Assembly: GCF_001189915.1 (NCBI RefSeq)
Contig: NZ_LFLS01000017.1
Location: 1-64,000 of the forward strand
Length of the DNA stretch: 64,000 nt
Direction of reading: 5' to 3'
Source: Herbaspirillum autotrophicum
Lineage (GTDB): Bacteria; Pseudomonadota; Gammaproteobacteria; Burkholderiales; Burkholderiaceae_D
Below, piece by piece: positions 46,694 to 56,273 of the stretch; position 1 is the first letter of the stretch; each line of letters starts with the position of its first letter. The notes below the pieces were generated by a model. That model saw only the letters and a list, made by a program, of their open reading frames with translations, was not told the DNA's origin and did not search any database. The position numbers and the translations under genes were made by a program.

Positions 46694-48529
46694 ATGTCTG
46701 CAGCAGATACCGAAGAAAAAAACCAACTCCCGCGCAGTATTGTCAGCGGCCGTATCGCCGGCGGCAGATTGCTGTGCGGCTTGTTGCAAGGCATAGCCTT
46801 GTATCTGCTGTATCTGGCAATACAAAAGAAATTCTGGCCTGGCGAGGTACCCGCCGTGATGCGTCCGGCGCTGATACTGTTCTTGTTGTGGCCGCCCTTG
46901 CTGATTTCCGCGTTCGGACATCTGTCGCTGCGCCGCATCTGGCAATGGGGTCTGTTGGCGGCAGTGCTGCTGGTAGCGCTCGGCTACTACGATTTCTGGC
47001 GTCTCGACACGGATCTCGATACTGCGTTGCCGGTCCGCGACTCCACTGCGCTGCCGTCGATTCCGCTATTGCTGTGTGCGGCTGCCGGATTCTTTATTGC
47101 GCAGGCGCTGATCCTGGCGGCGGTGCAGGATCGCAAACTGATTGCCAGCTACTCAACCTATTTCGAAGTGGCATGGAAACTGGCAATACAACTGAAATTC
47201 GCCACGTTGTTCGTCAGTATGCTGTGGATAATCCTGTGGCTGGGTGCCTCATTGTTCATGCTGATCAAACTGGATTTGCTGACGCATTTGCTGCGCGAGG
47301 AATGGTTTTATATTCCGGTCACGTCGCTGGCCTTTGCCTGCGCTTTCCATCTGACCGATGTCCGTCCGCAGATCGTCACCGGCATCCGCAGTTTGCTGCT
47401 GGTGCTGATGTCGTGGCTGTTGCCGCTGGCCACACTGATCGTCGGCGGCTTTCTGCTCAGCCTGTTCTGGACCGGCTTCACGCCGCTGTGGGCCACGCGC
47501 CACGCCTCGTCAGTCTTGCTCGGGGCGGCAGCGGTACTGATCATCCTGATCAACAGTGCCTATCAAAACGGCGAGGTCGGCAAACATATCGCCGCCCCGC
47601 TGCGCATCAGCGCCAGAGTGGCGGCACTGCTGCTGTCGCCGATCGTCCTGATCGCCTTTTATTCGCTGAGCCTGCGCGTGCTGGACTATGGCTGGACCAA
47701 CAACCGCATCATTGCTGCCGCCTGCATGCTGATCGCTGCGTTGTATGCCATCGGTTATGCGCGCGCCGCATGTAGTCGTCAGGACTGGCTCAAACAATTG
47801 GCGCCCGCCAATGTCGTGGCATCGTTCATCATCATCGCAGTACTGCTGGCATTGTTTTCGCCGCTGGCAGATCCGGCGCGGATCTCGGTTGCCAGCCAGT
47901 TGCAGCGCCTGTACAGCGGCAAGGTCGACGTCACGCAATTCGATTTTGACTATTTGCGTTTCAACGCTCATCGCTACGGCCTCGGCGCTTTGCAGCAGTT
48001 GGATAACGCACCACCGCCGGCTGGGGCGGCGACAGTGCGGGCCGGTGTCGCCGCCACCCGCAACAAGAAAGGTCGCTGGGAACAAAATGACAGCGAGCGC
48101 CGCGCCGGCATGACGGCCGCTGTGGTCGCCGGCAATATTGAAGTATTCCCGGCGCAACGCACACTGCCACCGGCATTTCTGGCAAACAAATGGCTGGACC
48201 ATGAGAACGCCTGGTCGTTGCCGGATTGCCTGATCCGGCCGGGCCAAAAATGTGAGGCCTATCTGGTCAGACTGAGCGGTAATGATAAAGAGCAAATTCT
48301 GATCTTCAGCGCAGCCAGCGACCCCACCGTTTTCGATATCGGCAGTGATGGTCAGTGGCAACGCGCCGGCTACCTGCCGGTCGGCCGATGCAGCAAGGAA
48401 ATCAAGGCGGCGTTGCGGGACCGACGTTACCGTCTGCTGCCGCCTGCGCTGCAAGATATGGAAATCAACGGTCAGCGTCTGCACCTCAACCCTGCCAGCG
48501 ATATCAAACTGACATGTAAAAAGGACTAA
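46694..48529 (+). CDS. DUF4153-family multispanning membrane protein
   Basis: 611 aa from ATG 46694. Residues about 20-420 hold ten or more membrane helices; the last 190 residues are soluble. Two features recall DUF4153 proteins: the helical LLSPIVLIAFYSLSLRVLDYGWTNNRI segment and the LAPANVVASFII helix, then a periplasmic tail that counts through FDFDYLRFNAHRYG. Function is unknown in this family. It sits between recG and oxyR on the same strand. Confidence 0.78.
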   Translation: MSAADTEEKNQLPRSIVSGRIAGGRLLCGLLQGIALYLLYLAIQKKFWPGEVPAVMRPALILFLLWPPLLISAFGHLSLRRIWQWGLLAAVLLVALGYYDFWRLDTDLDTALPVRDSTALPSIPLLLCAAAGFFIAQALILAAVQDRKLIASYSTYFEVAWKLAIQLKFATLFVSMLWIILWLGASLFMLIKLDLLTHLLREEWFYIPVTSLAFACAFHLTDVRPQIVTGIRSLLLVLMSWLLPLATLIVGGFLLSLFWTGFTPLWATRHASSVLLGAAAVLIILINSAYQNGEVGKHIAAPLRISARVAALLLSPIVLIAFYSLSLRVLDYGWTNNRIIAAACMLIAALYAIGYARAACSRQDWLKQLAPANVVASFIIIAVLLALFSPLADPARISVASQLQRLYSGKVDVTQFDFDYLRFNAHRYGLGALQQLDNAPPPAGAATVRAGVAATRNKKGRWEQNDSERRAGMTAAVVAGNIEVFPAQRTLPPAFLANKWLDHENAWSLPDCLIRPGQKCEAYLVRLSGNDKEQILIFSAASDPTVFDIGSDGQWQRAGYLPVGRCSKEIKAALRDRRYRLLPPALQDMEINGQRLHLNPASDIKLTCKKD

Positions 48530-48535
48530 ACGCGG

Positions 48536-48557
48536 GCGCGCCTGTCAAGCGGCGCGC
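48536..48557 (+). terminator. GC hairpin before oxyR
   Basis: GCGCGCC (48536-48542) pairs with GGCGCGC (48551-48557), loop of 8 nt, 6 nt after the stop of the DUF4153 gene. No T-run follows, so termination is uncertain. Confidence 0.35.
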
Positions 48558-48601
48558 AATACGCTATAGTCGATTGAAACGATGCTAAAGAAATCAGACT
48601 C

Positions 48602-49549
48602 ATGACCCTCACCGAACTCAAATATATTGTTGCCGTAGCACGCGAAAAGCATTTCGGCCATGCCGCCGAAGCCTGCTTTGTGGCGCAGCCGACGTTGTCG
48701 GTGGCAATCAAGAAACTGGAAGACGAACTCGGGGTGGTCATTTTCGAGCGCGGCGGCACCGAAGTTTCGGTCACGCCGCTGGGGTCACAGATCGTGGCGC
48801 AGGCAGAGCGCGTGCTGGAACAAACTGCTGCCATCCGCGAAATTGCCAACCAGAACAAGGATCCGCTGTGCGGCCCCTTGCGGCTCGGCATCATCTACAC
48901 CATCGGTCCCTATCTGCTGCCGTCGCTGGTCAAGACCATGATCGAAACGGTGCCGCAGATGCCGCTGATCCTGCAAGAAAACTTTACTACCCGTCTGATC
49001 GAATTGTTGCGTCAGGGTGAACTCGATGCTGCCATCATGGCCTTGCCGTTCCCCGAGCACGGCCTGGAAGTGCAGCCGCTGTACGACGAAGAATTCGTGA
49101 TTGCCTTGCCGAAACAACACAAATGGGCCAACCGCAGCGAAATCAGCGCCAAGGAATTGAAGACGGAAACCATGCTGTTGCTTGGCAACGGCCATTGCTT
49201 CCGCGATCAGGTGCTGGAAGTCTGCCCCGAAATGTCGCGCTTCTCGACCGCCGGTGATGGCATTGCCCGCACCTTCGAAGGTTCCTCGCTCGAAACCATT
49301 CGTCACATGGTGTCGTCCGGCATCGGCATCACGGTGTTGCCGCAAGCCTCGGTGCAAGACATGCACACCAAGGATGGCATGGTGCGTTACGTCCCCTTTA
49401 CCAAACCGGCGCCGTCACGACGCGTGGTGATTGCCTGGCGCAAGAGTTTTACCCGCAACGCCGCCATCGAGGCAGTGCGCAAGGCGGTGATGTCGTCCGA
49501 CCTGCATGGCGTGACCATGTTGCACGAAGCCGAACTGCTGGCCGGATAG
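48602..49549 (+). CDS. oxyR: Hydrogen peroxide sensor OxyR
   Basis: 315 aa, LysR type. The DNA-binding helix-turn-helix is at the N-terminus (MTLTELKYIVAVAREKHF, AEACFVAQPTLSVAIKKLE). The two redox cysteines are in place: GNGHCFRDQVLEVCPEM, at about residues 199 and 208, as in E. coli OxyR. It switches on peroxide defence genes after forming the disulfide. A recG-oxyR neighbourhood is common in this order; here a DUF4153 gene lies between. Confidence 0.95.
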   Translation: MTLTELKYIVAVAREKHFGHAAEACFVAQPTLSVAIKKLEDELGVVIFERGGTEVSVTPLGSQIVAQAERVLEQTAAIREIANQNKDPLCGPLRLGIIYTIGPYLLPSLVKTMIETVPQMPLILQENFTTRLIELLRQGELDAAIMALPFPEHGLEVQPLYDEEFVIALPKQHKWANRSEISAKELKTETMLLLGNGHCFRDQVLEVCPEMSRFSTAGDGIARTFEGSSLETIRHMVSSGIGITVLPQASVQDMHTKDGMVRYVPFTKPAPSRRVVIAWRKSFTRNAAIEAVRKAVMSSDLHGVTMLHEAELLAG

Positions 49550-49607
49550 TTGCGCGCCGCGGCTGCACTTATAATGCAGCCTTTCCCGAACAGTTCGCAG
49601 ATATTCC

Positions 49608-50462
49608 ATGAACAGGCTCAAGCTTTACGCGCAACTGGTGCGCCTCGACAAACCCATCGGCACCCTGCTGCTGCTGTGGCCGACACTGATCGCCATCTGG
49701 CTGGCATCCGACGGTCATCCGGACTGGTCGCTGACCGCCATTTTCATCGTCGGTACGTTTTTGATGCGTTCCGCCGGTTGCGCCATCAATGACTACGCCG
49801 ACCGCGATTTCGACAAACACGTCAAACGCACCGTCAACCGGCCGCTGACGTCCGGCAAGATCAAGAGCTGGGAAGCATTGATGGTGGCCGGCGTACTGGC
49901 GCTGATCTCGTTTGCGCTGATCCTGCCATTCAATGCACTGACCAGGCAACTGTCAATCGCGGCCGTGGTGATCGCTGCCAGCTATCCGTATTTCAAGCGG
50001 TTCTTTGCGATTCCGCAAGCCTATCTCGGCATCGCCTTCGGCTTCGGCATTCCGATGGGTTTTGCGGCGGTACAGGGCAGCGTGCCGGCAGCCGCGTGGC
50101 TGTTGCTGGTGGCGAATGTATTTTGGGCAGTGGCCTACGATACCGAATACGCCATGGTGGATCGCGACGACGACATCAAACTCGGCATGAAGACGTCCGC
50201 CATCACCTTCGGCCGGCAAGATGTATTGGCAGTCATGATTTGCTATGCGGTCGCCCTGCTGATCATCTGGGGCGTCGGCTGGCACTGCGGCTTGCGGCTC
50301 TGGTTCAGTCTCGGCATGCTGGTGGCGGTCGGCTTTGCGCTGTATCACTACACCCTGATCCGCGAGCGTGACCGCATGCGCTGCTTCGCCGCCTTCCGCA
50401 ACAATAACTGGCTCGGCGCAGCGATCTTTGCCGGTGTCGCGCTGGATTACGCGCTGCGCTGA
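49608..50462 (+). CDS. ubiA: 4-hydroxybenzoate polyprenyltransferase
   Basis: 284 aa with eight to nine membrane helices. It joins the polyprenyl chain to 4-hydroxybenzoate in ubiquinone synthesis. Both Asp-rich, Mg-diphosphate motifs are visible: [16 protein letters not shown] near 62 and [18 protein letters not shown] near 177. The gene starts 58 nt after oxyR on the same strand. Confidence 0.95.
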   Translation: MNRLKLYAQLVRLDKPIGTLLLLWPTLIAIWLASDGHPDWSLTAIFIVGTFLMRSAGCAINDYADRDFDKHVKRTVNRPLTSGKIKSWEALMVAGVLALISFALILPFNALTRQLSIAAVVIAASYPYFKRFFAIPQAYLGIAFGFGIPMGFAAVQGSVPAAAWLLLVANVFWAVAYDTEYAMVDRDDDIKLGMKTSAITFGRQDVLAVMICYAVALLIIWGVGWHCGLRLWFSLGMLVAVGFALYHYTLIRERDRMRCFAAFRNNNWLGAAIFAGVALDYALR

Positions 50463-50574
50463 AAACCGGCACGACAAGCACGATACCAAGGATTCAGCGT
50501 AAACACTAAAGAGCAGCTTTTTCTGCAACGACGCTTGCCGTCTGTTGACTGAGCACACGGCACAAGAATGTCTG

Positions 50575-50814
50575 TCAATCCTTTTTATTCGCCAGACAGT
50601 ACGCGACGATTGCGTTGGCGTGGCCATGGCCCAGTCCGTGTTCAGCCTTGAGCCAATTCACGATTTCCATATGCTTTTGGCCTTGCTGCCGGCCGACCAA
50701 CGCAAACCAGTGATCCATCGGATGACCATAGGCTTTCTCGATGGATGGAAAGTAGGAGGCAGGGCCTTTTACTTTGTCAGTCGCCGCCTTGGCCGGCTCG
50801 GTTCCTTTGGTCAT
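50575..50814 (-). CDS. Small DUF4287-domain protein
   Basis: 79 aa. The region about 18-75 fits DUF4287 (YFPSIEKAYGHPMDHWF, then MEIVNWLKAEHGLGHGHANA with the conserved LKxxHGLGHGHAN). Such proteins are small, soluble and helical, with no assigned function; some are joined to DUF5655. It stands alone between convergent ubiA and the NlpD-like gene. Confidence 0.85.
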   Translation of the reverse strand: MTKGTEPAKAATDKVKGPASYFPSIEKAYGHPMDHWFALVGRQQGQKHMEIVNWLKAEHGLGHGHANAIVAYCLANKKD

Positions 50815-51003
50815 CTGAGGTAGCTCCCATTGTTATCGTGATGGTCTGGCTGCAGCAACAGCTTGTTGCGCCTCCGCTCGTACGTTGCAATCCCGCGTGC
50901 CTGAGCGGACGTTGGCGACGGGAGCATTGATGAAACTTTCGACAGTGATTTTCGCAGTCATGCGTTTTACTTTCGGTTGGCAATCATCGGCGGGGAGCTA
51001 CGC

Positions 51004-51705
51004 TCAACGCGCCGGCAAGACCGACACCGGATTGATCGGTTTGCCGTTGCGGCGGACTTCGAAATACAGTTTCACAGAATTGCTGTCGGTGTCGCCCATG
51101 GTGGCAATCTGCTGCCCCTTGCTCACCATCTGGCCTTCCTTGACCGCAATCGTTTTGTTATGTGCGTACACCGACAACAAGGTGCTGCTGTGCTTGACGA
51201 TCACCATGTTGCCGTAACCGCGGATACCGCGTCCGGCATACGTGACCTTGCCCGCCGCTGCGGCTTGCACCGACTGTCCGCTGCTGCCGGCGATGTCGAC
51301 ACCTTTTTTGTTGCGGTCGGCACTGGCAACGGCCTTGCCGGCGGTGGGCCAGACCCAGTCCAGACGGTCGGCTTCGGCGGGCGCCGCAGCCTCATTGGCA
51401 GCTTCCCGCTCGCGCGCTTTGGCCGCAGCAGTCGCCGACGGTGTCGGTTTCGCAGCCGGTCGGGTTTTGGCTGTCGTTGGTGCGCTTGATGCCGGCGGCC
51501 GTATCCGCAACACCTGACCGACCGTGATTTCATCGACGTCCGACAATTTATTCCAGCGCGCGATGTCACGATGGCTGTAGCCGAAATTGCGCCCGATGCT
51601 GAACAGCGTATCGCCCTTGCGCACGGTATAAAAACCGTCGGGATCGGCAGTCGTCGCGCATGCCGCGACCAGGCTTACCAACGCAATGGCGGCCAGCCGG
51701 CGCAA
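51004..51705 (-). CDS. NlpD-like lipoprotein: LysM plus degenerate LytM (M23) domain
   Basis: 233 aa with a TTG start at 51705, 17 nt after the proC stop, preceded by AGGG. The protein then begins with a lipoprotein signal (RRLAAIALVSLVAAC). Upstream ATG starts would put it far inside proC. A LysM domain (YTVRKGDTLFSIGRNFGYS) covers about 25-70, an Ala/Lys-rich linker follows, and a LytM domain about 115-230. Its zinc ligands are lost (KKGVDIAG has no His before Asp; KLYFEVR has Tyr for the HxH first His), as in NlpD/EnvC, which activate cell-division amidases rather than cut peptidoglycan. Confidence 0.85.
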   Translation of the reverse strand: MRRLAAIALVSLVAACATTADPDGFYTVRKGDTLFSIGRNFGYSHRDIARWNKLSDVDEITVGQVLRIRPPASSAPTTAKTRPAAKPTPSATAAAKAREREAANEAAAPAEADRLDWVWPTAGKAVASADRNKKGVDIAGSSGQSVQAAAAGKVTYAGRGIRGYGNMVIVKHSSTLLSVYAHNKTIAVKEGQMVSKGQQIATMGDTDSNSVKLYFEVRRNGKPINPVSVLPAR

Positions 51706-51721
51706 TACACCCTGATAAAAA

Positions 51722-52537
51722 TCAATCCTTGCCAAACTCTTCGCCCAGTTCTTTGCCACGGGCAGATGCTGCCTTGACTGCCTTGATGATGGCATCCTTG
51801 ACGCCGCTTTGTTCCATGCTGACCAACGCAGCATACGTGGTGCCACCTTTGGAGGTAACGCGCTCGCGCAATACCGACACCGGTTCATCCGAACGCTTCG
51901 CCAGTTCCGCGGCACCTTCAAAAGTAGCCTTGGCCAGCGCAATGCCCTGTTCGGCGCTCAAGCCCAGTTCGACCGCTGCCTGCTGCATGGCTTCGATGAA
52001 ATAAAACACATAGGCCGGACCGCTGCCGGACACCGCCGTCACCGGATCAATCTGGCTTTCATCAGTCAGCCAGACGGTGGCGCCGACTGCTCGCAGAATC
52101 GCGTCTGCCACATCGCGCTGGGCCTGCGTCACGCCGGCGTTCGCCACCAGGCCGGCAATGCCCTTGCCGATCAGGGCCGGTGTATTCGGCATGACCCGTA
52201 CGATTTCCTGATGTCCATGCAACCAGCGCGACAGATCCGCCATCCGGATGCCAGCGGCGACCGAGACGATCAGTTGAGCTTTGACATAAGGCTGCAACCT
52301 GGTTGCCACTTCCTTCATTTGCTGCGGCTTGACCGCCAGCACGATCACATCACAGGCTGCCAGCGCTGCATCAATTTCAGTCGCAATCGATACCGAGAAT
52401 TGCTGCTGCAGTTTTTCGAGCGCCTGCGTGTTGAGATCGACCACATGAATATTGGCACCATCAGTGAGCGTGCCGGCCAATCCGCCGATCAATGCCGTGG
52501 CCATGTTGCCGCCACCGATAAAAGCTATTTTCAACAT
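51722..52537 (-). CDS. proC: Pyrroline-5-carboxylate reductase
   Basis: 271 aa from ATG 52537. It makes proline from pyrroline-5-carboxylate with NAD(P)H. The Rossmann loop is at the N-terminus (IAFIGGGNMATALIGGL), with VRVMPNTPALIG near 115 and the family signature VSGSGPAYVFYFIEAM near 160, then VTSKGGTT near 225. It lies 16 nt behind yggS; yggS-proC pairs are common in proteobacteria. Confidence 0.96.
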   Translation of the reverse strand: MLKIAFIGGGNMATALIGGLAGTLTDGANIHVVDLNTQALEKLQQQFSVSIATEIDAALAACDVIVLAVKPQQMKEVATRLQPYVKAQLIVSVAAGIRMADLSRWLHGHQEIVRVMPNTPALIGKGIAGLVANAGVTQAQRDVADAILRAVGATVWLTDESQIDPVTAVSGSGPAYVFYFIEAMQQAAVELGLSAEQGIALAKATFEGAAELAKRSDEPVSVLRERVTSKGGTTYAALVSMEQSGVKDAIIKAVKAASARGKELGEEFGKD

Positions 52538-52553
52538 ATTGTCTGTCTCTGGT

Positions 52554-53261
52554 TCATGAATGAATTGGTGGTCTCTGACCAAAAATGGCGCTGCCGATGC
52601 GTACCATCGTCGCACCTTCTGCTATCGCCTGCGGCATGTCGCCCGACATCCCCATCGACAAGGTATCGAGCGCCAGTCCTTGCTGCTGCAACTGCTCCTG
52701 CAACAAGCGTACCTGTCTGAACGCTGCGCGTTGTTCCGTTGCCGCGTCTGCCGGCGCAGGAATTGCCATCAGTCCGCGCAAACGCAAACCCGGCAACCCA
52801 CTCACGACATGTGCCAGCGCCGCTGCCTCGGCCGGCACCACGCCGCTCTTGCTGGCTTCCGCACTGATATTGACCTGAATGCAGACATTGAGCGGCGCCA
52901 TTCCGGCCGGACGTTGTTCCGACAAGCGCTGCGCAATGCGTTCACGGTCGATGGTGTGCACCCAGTCAAAATTTTCCGCAATCGGCCGCGTCTTGTTGCT
53001 CTGGATCGGGCCGATGAAATGCCACTCTAACATCGCCTCCGGCGCCATGACACGCAACGCGGCAATTTTATCCAGTGCTTCCTGCAGATAGTTTTCCCCA
53101 AATGCACGCTGACCCGCAGTCACGGCCGCCAGAACGGCGTCCGCATCAAAAGTTTTGGAAACCGCCAGCAACCGGACTTGCGCCGGATCGCGACCGGCAG
53201 CTACCGATGCGTTCGCGATATTTTTGTTAACAACTTGCAACTTTTCGGCTATTGAAGACAT
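52554..53261 (-). CDS. yggS: PLP-binding protein YggS (PLPBP family)
   Basis: 235 aa, a single alanine-racemase-like barrel. The PLP lysine is in LLAVSKTFDADAV near 36; HFIGPIQSNKTR near 80 and the phosphate-binding SMGMSGDMPQAIAEGATMVRIG near 205 are family signatures. It has no known enzyme activity and keeps PLP balance in the cell. It is divergent from pilT across 86 nt. Confidence 0.95.
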   Translation of the reverse strand: MSSIAEKLQVVNKNIANASVAAGRDPAQVRLLAVSKTFDADAVLAAVTAGQRAFGENYLQEALDKIAALRVMAPEAMLEWHFIGPIQSNKTRPIAENFDWVHTIDRERIAQRLSEQRPAGMAPLNVCIQVNISAEASKSGVVPAEAAALAHVVSGLPGLRLRGLMAIPAPADAATEQRAAFRQVRLLQEQLQQQGLALDTLSMGMSGDMPQAIAEGATMVRIGSAIFGQRPPIHS

Positions 53262-53347
53262 AATCCACGATCAAAGAGAGGGTGAAACCGGACGCATCCA
53301 GGCCAACTCAAGCAACGATGAGATGTTTCCACCTGCGAGGATTATAA

Positions 53348-54403
53348 ATGGACATCTCCGAGCTGCTGGCATTTTCAGTCAAAAACCGGGCTTCCGATCT
53401 GCACCTGTCAGCCGGGCTGCCGCCGATGCTGCGGGTAGACGGCGCAATCCGCCGTATCAAGATGCCGCCGCTGCAAGAGAATGATGTCTGCAGCATGATC
53501 AACGGCTTGCTCACCAACACGCAACGTCAATGCTTCACCGCCATGCAGGAGTTTGATTTCTCCTTTGCCATGGCGGAACTGGCGCGTTTCCGGATCAATG
53601 TTTTCCGGCATGAACGCGGGACCGCAGCGGTCATCCGCACCATTCCCTCGCGCATTCCCTCTCTGGAGCAATTGCTCTGCCCACCGATTTTCGCCGAACT
53701 CGCGCTCAGACAGCGCGGCCTGATTCTGGTGACAGGCCCCACCGGCTGCGGCAAGTCGACCACGCTGGCGGCCATGATCAATCACATCAATGAACAGCAT
53801 TGCGCGCATATCCTGACGATTGAAGATCCGCTCGAATTTGTCCATGAATCAAAGAAGTGCCTCATCAACCAGCGCGAAGTACCAGCGCATACGCCATCGT
53901 TCGGCCATGCCTTGCGGGCGGCATTGCGCGAAGACCCGGATGTGATTCTGGTCGGTGAATTGCGCGATCTGGAAACCATCCGGCTGGCGCTGACGGCAGC
54001 CGAAACCGGTCATCTGGTGCTGGGGACGCTGCATACCTCATGCGCGGCGCAATCGATTGATCGCATCATCGATGTCTTTCCGCGTGAAGAAAAGGACATG
54101 GTGCGCACCATGTTGTCGGAGTCGCTCGCCGCCGTGACCTCGCAGGTACTGCTCAAACGCAAGGATAGCGACGGTCGCATCGCGGCCCATGAAATCATGC
54201 TCGGCACCCATGCGATCCGCAATCTGATTCGTGAAGGCAAGGTGGCGCAAATGTATTCCACCATGCAAACCTCGGCCCAGCTCGGCATGCAAACCCTTGA
54301 CCAACATCTGGCCGAGCTGTTGCAACGCGGGCTGATCGACGCCGGTTCGGCGCGCGCTGCGGCCAAAATGCCGGAACACTTCCCGGCCGATGCTGCGCTA
54401 TGA
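53348..54403 (+). CDS. pilT: Type IV pilus retraction ATPase PilT
   Basis: 351 aa, very close to the PilT pattern from MDISELLAFSVKNRASDLHL to ARAAAKMPEHF. Walker A reads GPTGCGKSTTLAAM (Cys where most PilT have Ser), the Asp box is TIEDPLEFVHESKKCLINQ, Walker B VILVGELRDLETIRLAL, His box GHLVLGTLHT, and the retraction motif AIRNLIREGKVAQMY is intact. The hexamer pulls back type IV pili. The usual downstream partner gene pilU is absent; glutathione peroxidase follows. Confidence 0.94.
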   Translation: MDISELLAFSVKNRASDLHLSAGLPPMLRVDGAIRRIKMPPLQENDVCSMINGLLTNTQRQCFTAMQEFDFSFAMAELARFRINVFRHERGTAAVIRTIPSRIPSLEQLLCPPIFAELALRQRGLILVTGPTGCGKSTTLAAMINHINEQHCAHILTIEDPLEFVHESKKCLINQREVPAHTPSFGHALRAALREDPDVILVGELRDLETIRLALTAAETGHLVLGTLHTSCAAQSIDRIIDVFPREEKDMVRTMLSESLAAVTSQVLLKRKDSDGRIAAHEIMLGTHAIRNLIREGKVAQMYSTMQTSAQLGMQTLDQHLAELLQRGLIDAGSARAAAKMPEHFPADAAL

Positions 54404-54462
54404 TGATGCCTTGCATCCACCCATCAACAAGCTGGCCTTATCAACCACCGCGAGACATGCTC

Positions 54463-54948
54463 ATGACCACCCTTTACGATTTTCAGGTCGCCCTGCCGGA
54501 CCATACGCCTGCCGCACTGGAGGCCTATCGCGGCAAGGTCGTGCTGATCGCCAACACCGCCAGCAAATGTGGCTTTACCCCGCAATATCACGGCTTGGAA
54601 AACATCCACCGGCAATTCGCTGACAAGGGGCTCGCCGTGCTCGGTTTTCCCTGCAATCAGTTCGGCTCCCAGGAACCGGGCAGCGCCGCAGAAATCAGCG
54701 CGTTTTGTGAGAAAAACTATGGCGTCAGCTTCCCGTTGTTTGCCAAGATCAATGTCAACGGCGATCAGGCCGATCCCCTGTTCAGGTTTTTGAAAACCGA
54801 AGCGCCGGGCCTGCTCGGCAGCAAAGCCATCAAATGGAATTTCACCAAATTCCTGATCCGCAAGGATGGCACCGTATTCAAACGTTACGCCCCGCAAACC
54901 AAGCCGGAAGAAATGATCAGCGATATCGAAGCGCTGCTGGCCGAATAG
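54463..54948 (+). CDS. Glutathione peroxidase family protein
   Basis: 161 aa from ATG 54463 (an ATG two codons earlier is possible). The catalytic tetrad is visible: Cys in NTASKCGFTPQY near 36, Gln in GFPCNQFGSQEPG near 71, Trp and Asn in KWNFTKFLI near 127. Cys replaces selenocysteine, as usual in bacteria, and a second Cys (FPCNQ) and a third near 85 may be the resolving residue, so thioredoxin could be the reductant. It removes peroxides. Confidence 0.93.
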   Translation: MTTLYDFQVALPDHTPAALEAYRGKVVLIANTASKCGFTPQYHGLENIHRQFADKGLAVLGFPCNQFGSQEPGSAAEISAFCEKNYGVSFPLFAKINVNGDQADPLFRFLKTEAPGLLGSKAIKWNFTKFLIRKDGTVFKRYAPQTKPEEMISDIEALLAE

Positions 54949-55341
54949 GACCGGCCACGTCTTTCTGCTTTCTGCATACGGGAAAGGACTACCGATTTTT
55001 CCGCGTGCAATGAGAATTGCGCTCACCGCTCTGCGGCCAGCGTCGCCCGCCAGTGCCGGCAACGGGAGATGCACGGCAGGCAGTAACAAAAATCGTCGGA
55101 ATCGTCCCGGCGATCTCTGCGCGGTCCGTACTGCATGAAAAACCGACATGCGCCGCCAAAACCGATTCCCAAAAAAGATCGCATCAATTCTATTTTCACA
55201 CCGCATACATACGACGGATACTACGCATTCGTCACGCGCATTTCCCGGCAGCCAACGATATTCAGACAAGCGAGACATACCAGTCGCCCCCAACGACATG
55301 CGATGACGTCATCCGATCACTGTCCGCTTCAAGGAGAATCA
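54949..55341. other. Spacer before the small secreted protein cluster
   Basis: 393 bases without a supported gene. It contains an imperfect hairpin near 55093-55114 (ATCGTCGG / CCGGCGAT) that could end the glutathione peroxidase transcript. A perfect 12-bp palindrome lies at 55302-55313. No -35/-10 pair is convincing. Confidence 0.45.
55302..55313. promoter_or_regulatory. 12-bp palindrome upstream of the small secreted proteins
   Basis: GATGACGTCATC is perfectly self-complementary and lies 28 nt before the start of the first small secreted gene. It could be an operator for the cluster. It is not repeated before the other three genes. Confidence 0.3.
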
Positions 55342-55602
55342 ATGATGCAATCACGCCCCTCCCTGCGCTCCCGTCTGTGTGCCGCCACTGCCTTGTGTTC
55401 GGCGGCGCTGCTGTTTCCGCCTTCTGCACATGCGCTGTTCACCACCACCTATACCTGCCAGGCGCAGGCGATTTCAGTGCCATCCTGGCCGGCCAGCAAT
55501 TTTACGGTCAGATCCGATCTCGGCGGCGAGGCCCTGGCCAGCCTATTGGAACAAGGCGCCTATCGCGGCTTCCGCGTCACTTGCAGCAAATTCGCAGAAT
55601 AG
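55342..55602 (+). CDS. Small secreted two-cysteine protein 1
   Basis: 86 aa, family not recognised. AGGAG (55332-55336) lies 5 nt before the ATG; a second ATG follows at once. The signal peptide is basic then hydrophobic and ends at SAHA near residue 31. The mature part, about 55 aa, starts with an aromatic-x-Cys (TYTCQAQ), has GGEALASLLEQ in the middle, and ends with a strand and Cys (FRVTCSKFAE). The two Cys, 42 residues apart, could form a disulfide in the periplasm. First of four similar genes. Confidence 0.75.
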   Translation: MMQSRPSLRSRLCAATALCSAALLFPPSAHALFTTTYTCQAQAISVPSWPASNFTVRSDLGGEALASLLEQGAYRGFRVTCSKFAE

Positions 55603-56273
55603 AACGCGGCAGTACAGCGCCGGAAAGCCTTTTCCATTCCGGCCTCATCCACTCCCCTTCGACGATCTGGCCGCCACCGACACATGAGGTCGGCAGCGTC
55701 GTCATTCCGCACGTTCCCATCCTCCTCTGCCGCCACCTTTCCGCGCCCCGGCTGCAAACCGGCATCATCGAAATTCCAAGCAGCGCACGAACAATATCCC
55801 TAAATAACTCACATTTATTCTATGGACCGAAAATGCAAATGCGATAAATACTGCGTCCTCACTACGTGCATCTCTGCGCAATCAACACCATCAGGCAGTC
55901 CTTTTGCATCGCCGTTACGAACCGGATATCCGGGGACGCCGGCAATTTCATCGAAAGAACATGCATGCTCCGATTTTCCAGGTATCCCTGCCATCGCTGC
56001 GCGACCGCCGCCCCCAATCCGAGGCGAAACCGTTGGCGCCGGCGCGCACCACACGAATCAGAAACACGATACGCACCGCCCACTGCATCTGAATTTCCTG
56101 AATGTAAAACCGTGCATCCGGTATTGCCGTCGATTGCGGCAGCGCAAGCTGTCAACGCCGGTCATTTTCGCCTTCCAGCATCCTGCACCAGGTCAGCACC
56201 ATGCCAGCCAGCGTCAATGGAAAACGCAATCGCAAGGAAGGTCATCACGTTGCATCTCAATCAGAGGAAAACC
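55603..56273. other. 671-base gap within the small secreted protein cluster
   Basis: No frame here combines a ribosome site with a signal peptide. A plus-strand frame at 55822 opens with a Cys-rich stretch (KCKCDKYC) but lacks a ribosome site and turns Pro-rich. The size of the gap would fit a decayed member of the cluster, but I could not recover one by eye. Confidence 0.4.

Noticed and set aside
50777..50983. 68-codon minus-strand frame with CCC residues next to the DUF4287 gene
   Set aside because: Overlaps the start of the DUF4287 gene, has no ribosome site, and composition is not protein-like.
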